Made by a program: the position numbers and the translations under genes. The notes under the pieces are model-generated. The model searched no databases, had not been told where the DNA came from, and worked only from the letters and a program-made list of their open reading frames with translations. From Acetatifactor sp. (GTDB taxonomy: Bacteria > Bacillota > Clostridia > Lachnospirales > Lachnospiraceae), in NCBI GenBank assembly GCA_016290775.1, contig JAEEVF010000001.1, forward strand, positions 496,001 through 560,000: DNA of 64,000 nt, in the 5' to 3' direction. Of this stretch, positions 25,561 to 33,375 are shown in pieces; position 1 is the first letter of the stretch; every line of letters starts with the position of its first letter.

Positions 25561-27820
25561 TGATAATATAAGTTTGACAAGAAGGACTACGTCAGTCATT
25601 AGGACCCTCAGAAAGAATAATTCAACAAAGGACGTTTCCGCCTTGTTTGATGATCTTGTCGCGAGGCTTGAATACCGTAAGACGCATCCGAACGAGGGTA
25701 AGATCAATCCCTTGTCCTTATATCTTGACGTGCTGGAAACTCTCTGGAAGAGGAGAACCACGAAGGAGGAGTTTGTGCAGCAGGTCGATGCAGCAGAGCA
25801 GATTTACGAGGAGATGTTTGCTCTTGGCCCAGACACTCCGGGATTTAAGGAAAATGCCCCCGTGTTTCTTGCCATGCTCAGCAATAATGGCGCGGTATCC
25901 CTTGGATTCTTTGATCTGACGCTGTTTTCTTCCTTTAGCGACAAGATGAACTATTTCCTGCTGGTTCAGGCGATCAACGAATCGAAGAATGAACGCGCAA
26001 TCTTTAACCGGATCGTAACCTATGCGCCTTCTGCCAGAGAATATCTTGTAGACGACCTTGTCTATCTGACCCATTTGCTGAAGGTGGTGACGTTACTTAA
26101 CAAAACGATCAATGAGAAGCATGAAGCGGTCTTGGCAGAAGAGATTGCAAGGCTTCGCAGAAGCAACGGCATCTATGACATCGATCCGGCGCGCCTTGCG
26201 CAGGCGGAAGCACGCGTCCAGGAGGCCGCATCGATCCTTGACAGAGGTCGTGACATGCTTTCTGCGCTGGATGATAAATGCAAAAGCATTTGGACGCTCA
26301 CGGAAGAGATGGATGAGCTCGCGAGAGAGATCAAGCGTAATGCGAAGCTAGATCTCGATGCCAAGGCGGAAAGCGCCAAGAGCAGTGTCGAGAGGGTTTT
26401 GACGGAATATGTTGACGGACAGAAAAAGTCAATTTCAATGGACAAAGAGATCTTCCTGAAAGAAGTCTTTTCGGATGCCGAGACGAGGATGCAGAAATAC
26501 AAGGCATTGGCGGAAAGCATTTCTGCCACGACGGCTGCGAAGCTCCAAAGCCTTGGCAAGGATGCGGACGAAATGACGAGACGCATTGACTTCATGGTCA
26601 ATCAGGACGGCAGGATCCAGGAGTTCTTAAAGAAATCCCGCAAGGATGAGGCACTTCTTGACAAGATTGAAAAGCTTTCCGTGCTGAATGATGCCAGCAT
26701 TGAGGCACTTGGCTCCCGCACCGTGCAAGTTGTTGCTGCGCCCGAGCAGGCCGCTTCTAAGGACGCGCCCAAGGGCGCAAAACAGGCCGCAACGCAAGCC
26801 GCACCTGCATCAGCCGTTGCACCTCAGGAAACGTTGCCTGGATATGACGTTCCGATCACTTCTTCGCGTAAGGCGCATGAGGAACGCCCGATCCCGAAGG
26901 TGAATCCTTTGATGGATCGAAAGATTCCTTTTGTGGACCGCTTTGCGTTGGTTCAAAAGGAAAAGAAGCGCAGAATGGATAAAGGCGAGCTTTTCCATGA
27001 GATGTTCGATGACGTGATCACGGCAGTCATGGAGGAGGCAAACCCGTATCTGATCGGACCTTCCGGTTGCGGCAAAACCTTTATGGTTTCCCAGATCAGC
27101 GAGATCCTTGGCGTGGATTGCACAGACATCGGATATATCAACGAGGAATATGACATCTTAGGTTATGTCAACGCAGTCGGCAACTATTGCGAATCAAATT
27201 TCTACAGGCTGTATAAATACGGTGGCATCGCATTCTGCGATGAGCTGGACAATGGTAACGCAAAGGCAACCGTGAAACTGAATTCCTTCCTGGTGAACCG
27301 TGTGAATGCAAAGTATTCCTTCCCCGGCGGCGAAAGCGTGGATAAGCATCCGAACTTCCGGATGATCGCGGCAGGTAATACCGACGGTAGCGGCGGTGAC
27401 GTGAACTATAGCACTCGTGAGAAGATTGAGGAATCCGTCCTCCAACGTATGATCCCGATCTACGTGGATTATGATAATCGCGTGGAAAAGGCCATCCTGA
27501 AGGACTATCCGGACTGGTTTGCGTTTGCCTGTGCCTTCCGTGCGGCAACCGCGCGCTGGAGCGAGGTGAGCGGTACCTCCGCTCAAGGAATCTTTACGAC
27601 AAGAGACGCATTCAGAGTAAAACAATACTTGGATGAGAAGAGCTTTACGCCAAAGAAGATCATGAATTATGAATTCATCCAGACCAAGGAACCGGAGTAT
27701 CTTGGATTCCTGGTGAATGAGATTGGAAACAACATGGCGAAAGGCAACAAGGGCAACGAAATCTTCAAGCTCTTTGCGGAAGAAGCAAATATTGCAAGGA
27801 CTAAAGGAAAGAGATACTAA
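25535..27820 (+). CDS. Large AAA+ ATPase, MoxR/AAA_5 (dynein-related) type
   Basis: The 761-residue protein has two parts. Residues 1-480 are helical and partly coiled-coil, with an Ala/Pro/Gln-rich linker near 405-440. Residues 490-760 form an AAA+ domain: Walker A GPSGCGKT at 508-515, Walker B ending in Asp569-Glu570 (IAFCDELDN), and a sensor region AAGNTDGSGG. The absence of a hydrophobic segment makes it cytoplasmic. MoxR-type ATPases normally work with a von Willebrand factor A-domain protein as chaperone pairs; the next gene, starting one base into this stop codon, may encode such a partner. The long N-terminal region is unusual for MoxR (about 320 residues). Confidence 0.85.
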   Translation: MAVNIQEIDDNISLTRRTTSVIRTLRKNNSTKDVSALFDDLVARLEYRKTHPNEGKINPLSLYLDVLETLWKRRTTKEEFVQQVDAAEQIYEEMFALGPDTPGFKENAPVFLAMLSNNGAVSLGFFDLTLFSSFSDKMNYFLLVQAINESKNERAIFNRIVTYAPSAREYLVDDLVYLTHLLKVVTLLNKTINEKHEAVLAEEIARLRRSNGIYDIDPARLAQAEARVQEAASILDRGRDMLSALDDKCKSIWTLTEEMDELAREIKRNAKLDLDAKAESAKSSVERVLTEYVDGQKKSISMDKEIFLKEVFSDAETRMQKYKALAESISATTAAKLQSLGKDADEMTRRIDFMVNQDGRIQEFLKKSRKDEALLDKIEKLSVLNDASIEALGSRTVQVVAAPEQAASKDAPKGAKQAATQAAPASAVAPQETLPGYDVPITSSRKAHEERPIPKVNPLMDRKIPFVDRFALVQKEKKRRMDKGELFHEMFDDVITAVMEEANPYLIGPSGCGKTFMVSQISEILGVDCTDIGYINEEYDILGYVNAVGNYCESNFYRLYKYGGIAFCDELDNGNAKATVKLNSFLVNRVNAKYSFPGGESVDKHPNFRMIAAGNTDGSGGDVNYSTREKIEESVLQRMIPIYVDYDNRVEKAILKDYPDWFAFACAFRAATARWSEVSGTSAQGIFTTRDAFRVKQYLDEKSFTPKKIMNYEFIQTKEPEYLGFLVNEIGNNMAKGNKGNEIFKLFAEEANIARTKGKRY

Positions 27821-28719
27821 TGCAGACAACCTCCTTTCTTGTGACGACAACAGGAGAAAAGTACATAGTGTGCCGCATTCTCTTTCGGTCGTTGACTGCG
27901 CTGGAATTGTATTTAAAGTCCGACCCGAAGGTGAATACGCTGGTGTTTCCGTCGCAAAAAAGCGTTTACATGCCGGAAAAGTTTGCGGGAGAGCCCCTGG
28001 ATAAGGCCATTGAATACTGTCATGGTGGCTATGAAAAAGGCTTTGAAGTCTTCCTTCGGATGAAGAAGGAATTCGACGCAAAAACCGTCCATGCACAAGG
28101 CTTTCGCCATTCCGTACCGGATCTGATCGGCTCAAGACCGCACATTCCAAATTTCGTCGCGGGAACGCCAAAGACCATGGCCAGAATGGACCGCGCAAAA
28201 GAAAGAAAGTTTGTCAAGATCTTGATCAATCTGGCTTACAGCGGCGACACGACGGAGGAGCAGATCCGAAACCGCGGGATCCTGACGCTGAATCTGGTTA
28301 CCTTGCTGGAGCAGCATCAGATCGGCGTCGACCTATATGCATTTGAAGGCAGCTATTTCAAAAATGAGATCTTCTTGGCGGAAGTGCGCCTTAAGAATCC
28401 CGGAGAAGTGATCAACGTCGGAAAATGTTATTTCCCGCTCTGTGGTAAAGAGTTTATCAGAAGAATCTTGGTCCGCGTCAAGGAATCCATGCCGTTTCGC
28501 GCCAATTGGGGTATCGGATATGGCGGCGTTTTGCCGGCGGCCTTGCTTTCAGAATGCATGAAGATCAACAAGGAAGACATCGTGATCGGATCGCCCATTG
28601 AAATGGGGATTGAAGGGAAAGATATCTATAAAGATGCTGAGAGTTTCTTCGCGAAATTGCATCTTTCGGATTCGATCGTCGTACCTGAGTTTTTGAAATA
28701 CCGTGAGGAAAACGTATGA
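27820..28719 (+). CDS. Protein of unknown function, possible degenerate VWA-type partner of the ATPase
   Basis: The 299-residue protein starts in a TAATG overlap with the ATPase gene. The N-terminal half contains HSVPDLIGSRPHIPNFVAG. From residue 125 the pattern KFVKILINLAYSG, a long helix LTLNLVTLLEQHQ, then IGVDLYAFEG resembles the first strand, MIDAS position, helix and second strand of a VWA domain, but the DxSxS metal motif is not conserved. A relation to phage-type DUF7192-like proteins came to mind and was not checked. The role is unknown; physical partnership with the ATPase is inferred from coupling. Confidence 0.6.
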   Translation: MQTTSFLVTTTGEKYIVCRILFRSLTALELYLKSDPKVNTLVFPSQKSVYMPEKFAGEPLDKAIEYCHGGYEKGFEVFLRMKKEFDAKTVHAQGFRHSVPDLIGSRPHIPNFVAGTPKTMARMDRAKERKFVKILINLAYSGDTTEEQIRNRGILTLNLVTLLEQHQIGVDLYAFEGSYFKNEIFLAEVRLKNPGEVINVGKCYFPLCGKEFIRRILVRVKESMPFRANWGIGYGGVLPAALLSECMKINKEDIVIGSPIEMGIEGKDIYKDAESFFAKLHLSDSIVVPEFLKYREENV

Positions 28720-29330
28720 GCAAAAAGAGATTTCATGATGTCTTAGACACGCTCGAGTTTGGATTGGACACACAACATGACGTTGCGTCCCTGAACAGAG
28801 TAGTATCTAAGATCGTCAAAGAGCGTGATCTTGACCGGGTCATGGCACTTTTCGATGAGATCCTGGCCGTGTCGGGCGAAGATCAGGGTGAGTTGGTATC
28901 CTTTGAAAAAAGGATGGAAGAAATCGAGGGAGAGCTGACGAGGGAGCGGATCGAGCTCTTAAAAGAAGAAAAGCTTCTTGAAAGCCTTCGCATGACAAAT
29001 GATGCCTATATCGTGCGCCTGGACGAAAACATCAAGGAAGTTGAGGGGTATGTGAAAACCCAACAGTTTTCCTTTCGTGAGCTTGCCGGAAGCAAGCGCG
29101 TAACCGAGCTGGAGACCACAAAGGCCGTTGCGGCAAGCTTTTCAGAGCAGATCAAACTCTCGGAGGATTCCCTGAAAGCCATGGCCGACAGGATCGGTGA
29201 GGTGCAGTCGAACGTGCTCCCGCTTCTTCGCGGACGGATTTCCCTTCATACGAGCAGCAGCACGTTTTCGGATGCGCAAAGACTTCTTCGTGAGAAAGTG
29301 GAGGACATGAAAAAACTAACAAAAAATTAG
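28716..29330 (+). CDS. Coiled-coil protein of unknown function, last gene of the ATPase cassette
   Basis: The 204-residue protein is hydrophilic and almost entirely helical, with heptad-like stretches from about residue 60 to 125 (EKRMEEIEGELTRERIELLK). No signal peptide or catalytic motif is present. The start overlaps the previous stop by four bases (ATGA). A strong terminator follows, so it closes the scpAB-ATPase transcript. Confidence 0.7.
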   Translation: MSKKRFHDVLDTLEFGLDTQHDVASLNRVVSKIVKERDLDRVMALFDEILAVSGEDQGELVSFEKRMEEIEGELTRERIELLKEEKLLESLRMTNDAYIVRLDENIKEVEGYVKTQQFSFRELAGSKRVTELETTKAVAASFSEQIKLSEDSLKAMADRIGEVQSNVLPLLRGRISLHTSSSTFSDAQRLLREKVEDMKKLTKN

Positions 29331-29332
29331 TA

Positions 29333-29370
29333 AAAAAAAGCAATTTGCCTCTAGGCGAATTGCTTTTTTT
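29333..29370 (+). terminator. Rho-independent terminator closing the scpAB-ATPase operon
   Basis: AAGCAATTTGCC and GGCGAATTGCTT arms around a TCTA loop end in seven T. Confidence 0.92.
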
Positions 29371-29371
29371 G

Positions 29372-29380
29372 TGATATACT
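29372..29380 (+). promoter_or_regulatory. Extended -10 promoter of the carboxyltransferase operon
   Basis: TGATATACT (TG, one base, TATACT) abuts the T-tract of the preceding terminator. No good -35 hexamer is found 16-18 bases upstream. The leader before the first gene would be about 90 nt. Confidence 0.5.
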
Positions 29381-29477
29381 AGTTAAGATTTTTGAATAAT
29401 GGGGGAGAATTGGTTTATCATTACCCAAAAGTTCAAATAAGTGAATGTTTTTATACATTAAATGGAGGGCTGAAAGC

Positions 29478-30911
29478 ATGAGTAACACATCGAAAGCGAG
29501 TCAAAGAATTACTGCTTTGCTCGATGACAACAGTTTCGTTGAGATCGGTGCGCTGGTGACTGCCAGGGCAACGGATTTCAATCAGAAACCCAGCGATGCT
29601 CCGTCAGACGGTTGTATGACCGGTTACGGAGTGATCGGCGGCAATCCCGTGTACGTTTATAGCCAGGACGTATCCGTGATGAACGGTACCTTGGGTGAAA
29701 TGCACGCGAAGAAGATTGCCAACCTGTATGACCTGGCCATGAAGACCGGAACCCCGGTGATCGGACTTCTTGACAGCGCAGGTCTTCGTCTGCAGGAAGC
29801 AACGGACGCATTGAATGCGTTTGGTGAGCTTTATTTCAAGCAGACCATGGCATCCGGAGTGATCCCTCAGATCACTGCAGTCATGGGAAACTGTGGCGGC
29901 GGACTTGCCGTTCTTTCCGCAATGGCAGACTTCACCTTTATGGAGGAGAAGAGCGGAAAGCTTTTCGTGAATGCACCGAACACGCTGGATGGCAATAATG
30001 TTGCAAAGTGCGACACTGCAGCCGCAAAGTTCCAGGCAGAGGAAGCTGGCATCGTTGACTTCGTCGGCGACGAGGCATCCGTGATCGAAAAGATCCGTGA
30101 GCTTGTTTGCATCCTGCCTCAGAACAATGAAGATGACGCAAGCTATCTGATCGAGTGCGAGGACGACCTGAACAGAGTAAATCCTGAGATCGCCGGTTGC
30201 GTAGGCGACACCTCCGTTGCTGCTTCCATTCTTGCAGACAACAATGATTTCTTTGAAGTAAAGAAAGACTATGCCAAGAGCATGGTGACCGGCTTTATGC
30301 GTCTGAATGGCGCAACCGTTGGCGTCGTTGCAAACCGCAGTGAGATCTGCGATGAGAACGGCAAGGTAACGGAAAAGCTCGGAACCGTTCTGACCAAGAA
30401 GGGCTGCCAGAAGGCAACCCAGTTCATCAATTTCTGTGATGCTTTCGAAATCCCCATCGTTACGCTGACCAACGTTACAGGCTTTGAGGCAACGACCTGC
30501 TCCGAAAAGGGCATGGCTAAGGCGGCCGCAAAGCTGACTGCAGCATTTGCAGACGCAACCGTTCCCAAGGTGAACGTGATCGTTGGAAAGGCATATGGAA
30601 CCGCATATACCGTAATGAACTCCAAGGCAACCGGCGCAGACCTGACAATCGCATGGCCGACCGCAGAGATCGGCACCATGGACAGCAAGCTTGCCGCAAA
30701 GATCATGTTTGACGGACAGGGCGCTGAAGTCATTGACGAGCAGGCGGCTGAATATCAAAAGCTCCAGTCCAACGTCTTAAGCGCAGCGAGAAGAGGCTAC
30801 GTGGATCAGGTGGTAGAGCCTGGCCTTACGAGAAAGTACGTGATCGGCGCCATTGAAATGCTTTACACCAAGACCGAAGACCGTCCGGCTAAGAAGCATG
30901 GCACAGTCTAG
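29478..30911 (+). CDS. Biotin-dependent acyl-CoA carboxyltransferase subunit (MmdA/12S-like)
   Basis: The 477-residue crotonase-fold protein has two carboxyltransferase halves. The first carries GLLDSAGLRLQEATDAL and GNCGGGLAVLSAMADFTFM (acyl-CoA oxyanion hole), the second TNVTGFEATTCSEKG and GKAYGTAYTVMNSKATGAD. It moves the carboxyl group between biotin and an acyl-CoA such as propionyl-CoA/methylmalonyl-CoA. GGAGGG sets the start at 29478; an ATG at 29445 is rejected. It leads an operon that also encodes a biotin carrier, a membrane Na+ pump subunit and a pyruvate/oxaloacetate carboxyltransferase. The acyl-CoA substrate cannot be decided here; glutaconyl-CoA or malonyl-CoA remain possible. 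Confidence 0.88.
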   Translation: MSNTSKASQRITALLDDNSFVEIGALVTARATDFNQKPSDAPSDGCMTGYGVIGGNPVYVYSQDVSVMNGTLGEMHAKKIANLYDLAMKTGTPVIGLLDSAGLRLQEATDALNAFGELYFKQTMASGVIPQITAVMGNCGGGLAVLSAMADFTFMEEKSGKLFVNAPNTLDGNNVAKCDTAAAKFQAEEAGIVDFVGDEASVIEKIRELVCILPQNNEDDASYLIECEDDLNRVNPEIAGCVGDTSVAASILADNNDFFEVKKDYAKSMVTGFMRLNGATVGVVANRSEICDENGKVTEKLGTVLTKKGCQKATQFINFCDAFEIPIVTLTNVTGFEATTCSEKGMAKAAAKLTAAFADATVPKVNVIVGKAYGTAYTVMNSKATGADLTIAWPTAEIGTMDSKLAAKIMFDGQGAEVIDEQAAEYQKLQSNVLSAARRGYVDQVVEPGLTRKYVIGAIEMLYTKTEDRPAKKHGTV

Positions 30912-30926
30912 AAAGGGAACGGAAGA

Positions 30927-31739
30927 ATGAAAAGATTAGTTACGATCCTTTGCACGCTCCTTTGCATCCTTGGCCTTGCGGCTTGTCAGAAAACGGATGC
31001 GGAAGTTGCAAAGCAGGAGCAGCAGGTCAAGATCGATCAGCAGAAGATCGACATGATCGAGCAGTATCTCTTCGACGAGATGATCGGCCTGATCGATTAT
31101 CTGACCACGGATGAGGTATATTCGATCGTAAGCTGCTACGACAATGAAGAAGTAGAACACATCTTTAATGACGAGACCAACAACTTCTACGTGGACGGAC
31201 ATGGTCTTCACACCGCAGTGGAATCCTTCCGCAATTCCAAGGAGGCGTGTGGTGCGCTTCAGACGAATGATGAAGGTGCCATTCTTCGCGGTGACGTGAC
31301 CGCAAAGGTCAGCGGTGACCAGATCATCGCTACCGCGATCGTAAAGGGCGACAAGAAAAATGCCGACGTGGAATTGATCTTCACGAATGACATTTTTATG
31401 AAGCTTGAGGGCGGCTCCTTAAATCCCAAGTCCACCTTTGGTGAATTGATGCAGAAGGCTGGCATGAACACTTTGATCGGCATGGGTACCGTGTTTGCGG
31501 TACTGATCCTGATCAGCCTGATCATTGCTTGCTTTGGCCTGATCCCGAAGATCCAGGATGCCCTTGCAAAGAAGAAAGCGCCTGAAGAACCCAGCGCACC
31601 CGTGAGCGCACCCGTAGTGCCCGCACAGAGTGAGGAAGATGACACGGAACTTGTGGCTGTCATTGCCGCTGCGATCGCAGCATATGAGGGCAGCACGAAC
31701 ACGGATGGCTTTGTGGTAAGGTCCATCCGCAGAAGATAA
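30927..31739 (+). CDS. OadG-like pump subunit with an exported N-terminal lipoprotein domain
   Basis: The 270-residue protein starts with a lipoprotein signal (lipobox LAAC, Cys20), followed by a roughly 150-residue external domain resembling DUF3887-type domains (FDEMIGLIDYLTTDEV), one membrane segment at about 186-206 (MGTVFAVLILISLIIACFGL), and a cytoplasmic tail ending DDTELVAVIAAAIAAYEGS. The membrane segment plus this tail is the usual whole of OadG/MmdD, the small gamma/delta subunit that holds decarboxylase pumps together. The extra external domain makes it more than twice the normal size. Confidence 0.8.
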   Translation: MKRLVTILCTLLCILGLAACQKTDAEVAKQEQQVKIDQQKIDMIEQYLFDEMIGLIDYLTTDEVYSIVSCYDNEEVEHIFNDETNNFYVDGHGLHTAVESFRNSKEACGALQTNDEGAILRGDVTAKVSGDQIIATAIVKGDKKNADVELIFTNDIFMKLEGGSLNPKSTFGELMQKAGMNTLIGMGTVFAVLILISLIIACFGLIPKIQDALAKKKAPEEPSAPVSAPVVPAQSEEDDTELVAVIAAAIAAYEGSTNTDGFVVRSIRRR

Positions 31740-31782
31740 AACAAAATGACAGCCGCAAGGAAAGCGGCAGAAGGAGAATAAA

Positions 31783-32157
31783 ATGAAGAATTATACCATT
31801 ACCGTAAACGGAAACGTGTATGACGTTGTTGTAGAAGAGGGCGCATCCACCGGAGCACCTGTTGTAAAGGCTCCCGCAGCACCCAAGGCAGCTCCCAAGG
31901 CTCCCGTAGCGGCAGCACCCGCAGCAGCAAGCGGCGCGGCAGGCGGCGTTAAGATCGAAGCAGGCGCAGCCGGCAAGGTGTTCAAGATTGAAGCAAAGGT
32001 TGGCCAGGCCGTTAAGCGCGGTGACGCAGTCGTGATCCTGGAAGCCATGAAGATGGAAATCCCTGTTGTGGCTCCTCAGGACGGCACCATCGCAAGCATC
32101 AATGCAAACGTTGGCGACCCTGTTGAAGCTGGTGCGCTGCTGGCAACCATGAACTAA
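31783..32157 (+). CDS. Biotin carboxyl carrier subunit
   Basis: The 124-residue protein has an N-terminal strand pair (MKNYTITVNGNVYDVVVEEG), an Ala/Pro-rich flexible linker at about 27-55, and a biotinyl domain with the target Lys90 in EAMKME. It shuttles carboxybiotin between the soluble carboxyltransferases and the membrane subunit encoded in the same operon. Confidence 0.95.
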   Translation: MKNYTITVNGNVYDVVVEEGASTGAPVVKAPAAPKAAPKAPVAAAPAAASGAAGGVKIEAGAAGKVFKIEAKVGQAVKRGDAVVILEAMKMEIPVVAPQDGTIASINANVGDPVEAGALLATMN

Positions 32158-32199
32158 GAGTAATGGCGCATAACAACTAGAACAACAGGAGGTCTACAA

Positions 32200-33351
32200 A
32201 TGGACTATATCGTGAATACGTTTAGCAACCTGATCCATCAGACAGCCTTCTTTAACCTCACCTGGGGTAACTACCTGATGATCGGCGTTGCATGCTTCTT
32301 CCTTTACCTGGCCATCCGGCATGGGTTCGAGCCATTGCTCCTGACCCCCATCGCATTCGGCATGCTTCTGGTAAACATTTATCCCGACATTATGATGTCG
32401 ATCGAGAGCTCACCCAACGGCGTTGGCGGCCTTCTCCATTATTTCTATCTCTTGGATGAATGGGCCATCCTTCCTTCCCTGATCTTCATGGGCGTTGGAG
32501 CAATGACGGACTTTGGTCCCCTCATTGCAAACCCGAAGAGCTTCCTCCTCGGCGCGGCAGCACAGTTTGGTATCTTTGCCGCATATTTCGGAGCCATTGC
32601 TCTTGGCTTTAACGACAAGGCAGCCGCAGCCATCTCCATCATTGGCGGTGCTGACGGCCCGACCTCCATCTTCCTTGCAAGTAAGCTCGGACAGACGGGA
32701 CTTCTTGGACCCATCGCCGTGGCGGCATATTCCTACATGTCCCTCGTGCCGATCATTCAGCCTCCCGTAATGAAGCTCCTTACCAAGGACAAGTGGAGAA
32801 AGATCAAGATGAATCAGCTTCGTCCCATCTCCAAGCTGGAGAGGATCCTGTTTCCCATCATCGTTACGATCGTGGTTGGCCTGATCCTTCCCACCACCGT
32901 GCCCCTTGTTGGTATGCTGATGCTTGGTAACCTCTTCCGTGAGAGCGGCGTGGTAAGACAGCTGACCGATACTGCATCCAATGCGCTGATGTACATCGTG
33001 GTTATTCTGCTTGGTACCTCCGTTGGTGCAACCACCAGCGCAGAGGCATTTCTGAACCTGAGCACCTTAAAGATCGTAGGCCTTGGCCTTGCAGCATTTA
33101 TCTTTGGTACTGCAGCCGGCGTTCTGTTTGGCGATCTGATGATGCTTGTCACGAAAGGGAAGACCAATCCCCTCATCGGTTCTGCAGGCGTATCCGCAGT
33201 GCCCATGGCAGCCCGCGTATCGCAGAAGGTCGGTGCGGAGGCTGACCCCACGAACTTCCTTCTGATGCATGCAATGGGACCTAACGTTGCAGGCGTTATC
33301 GGAACGGCAGTTGCGGCCGGTACGTTCATGGCCGTGTTCGGAGTATTCTAA
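32200..33351 (+). CDS. oadB: Na+-translocating decarboxylase beta subunit
   Basis: The 383-residue membrane protein has about nine to ten hydrophobic segments. GGADGPTSIFLASKL carries the Asp of the Na+-binding region, and NPLIGSAGVSAVPMAARVSQ with the late HAMGPNVAGVIGTAVAAG are conserved in OadB/MmdB/GcdB. The subunit decarboxylates carboxybiotin and pumps Na+ outward. GGAGG precedes the ATG. Confidence 0.95.
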   Translation: MDYIVNTFSNLIHQTAFFNLTWGNYLMIGVACFFLYLAIRHGFEPLLLTPIAFGMLLVNIYPDIMMSIESSPNGVGGLLHYFYLLDEWAILPSLIFMGVGAMTDFGPLIANPKSFLLGAAAQFGIFAAYFGAIALGFNDKAAAAISIIGGADGPTSIFLASKLGQTGLLGPIAVAAYSYMSLVPIIQPPVMKLLTKDKWRKIKMNQLRPISKLERILFPIIVTIVVGLILPTTVPLVGMLMLGNLFRESGVVRQLTDTASNALMYIVVILLGTSVGATTSAEAFLNLSTLKIVGLGLAAFIFGTAAGVLFGDLMMLVTKGKTNPLIGSAGVSAVPMAARVSQKVGAEADPTNFLLMHAMGPNVAGVIGTAVAAGTFMAVFGVF

Positions 33352-33375
33352 AACATATAAATGGAGGAAATTACA

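Noticed and set aside
24421..29330. Prophage remnant
   Set aside because: The ATPase and its neighbour recall some phage proteins, but no capsid, tail, integrase or lysis gene is present, composition matches the chromosome and the genes follow scpB in one operon.
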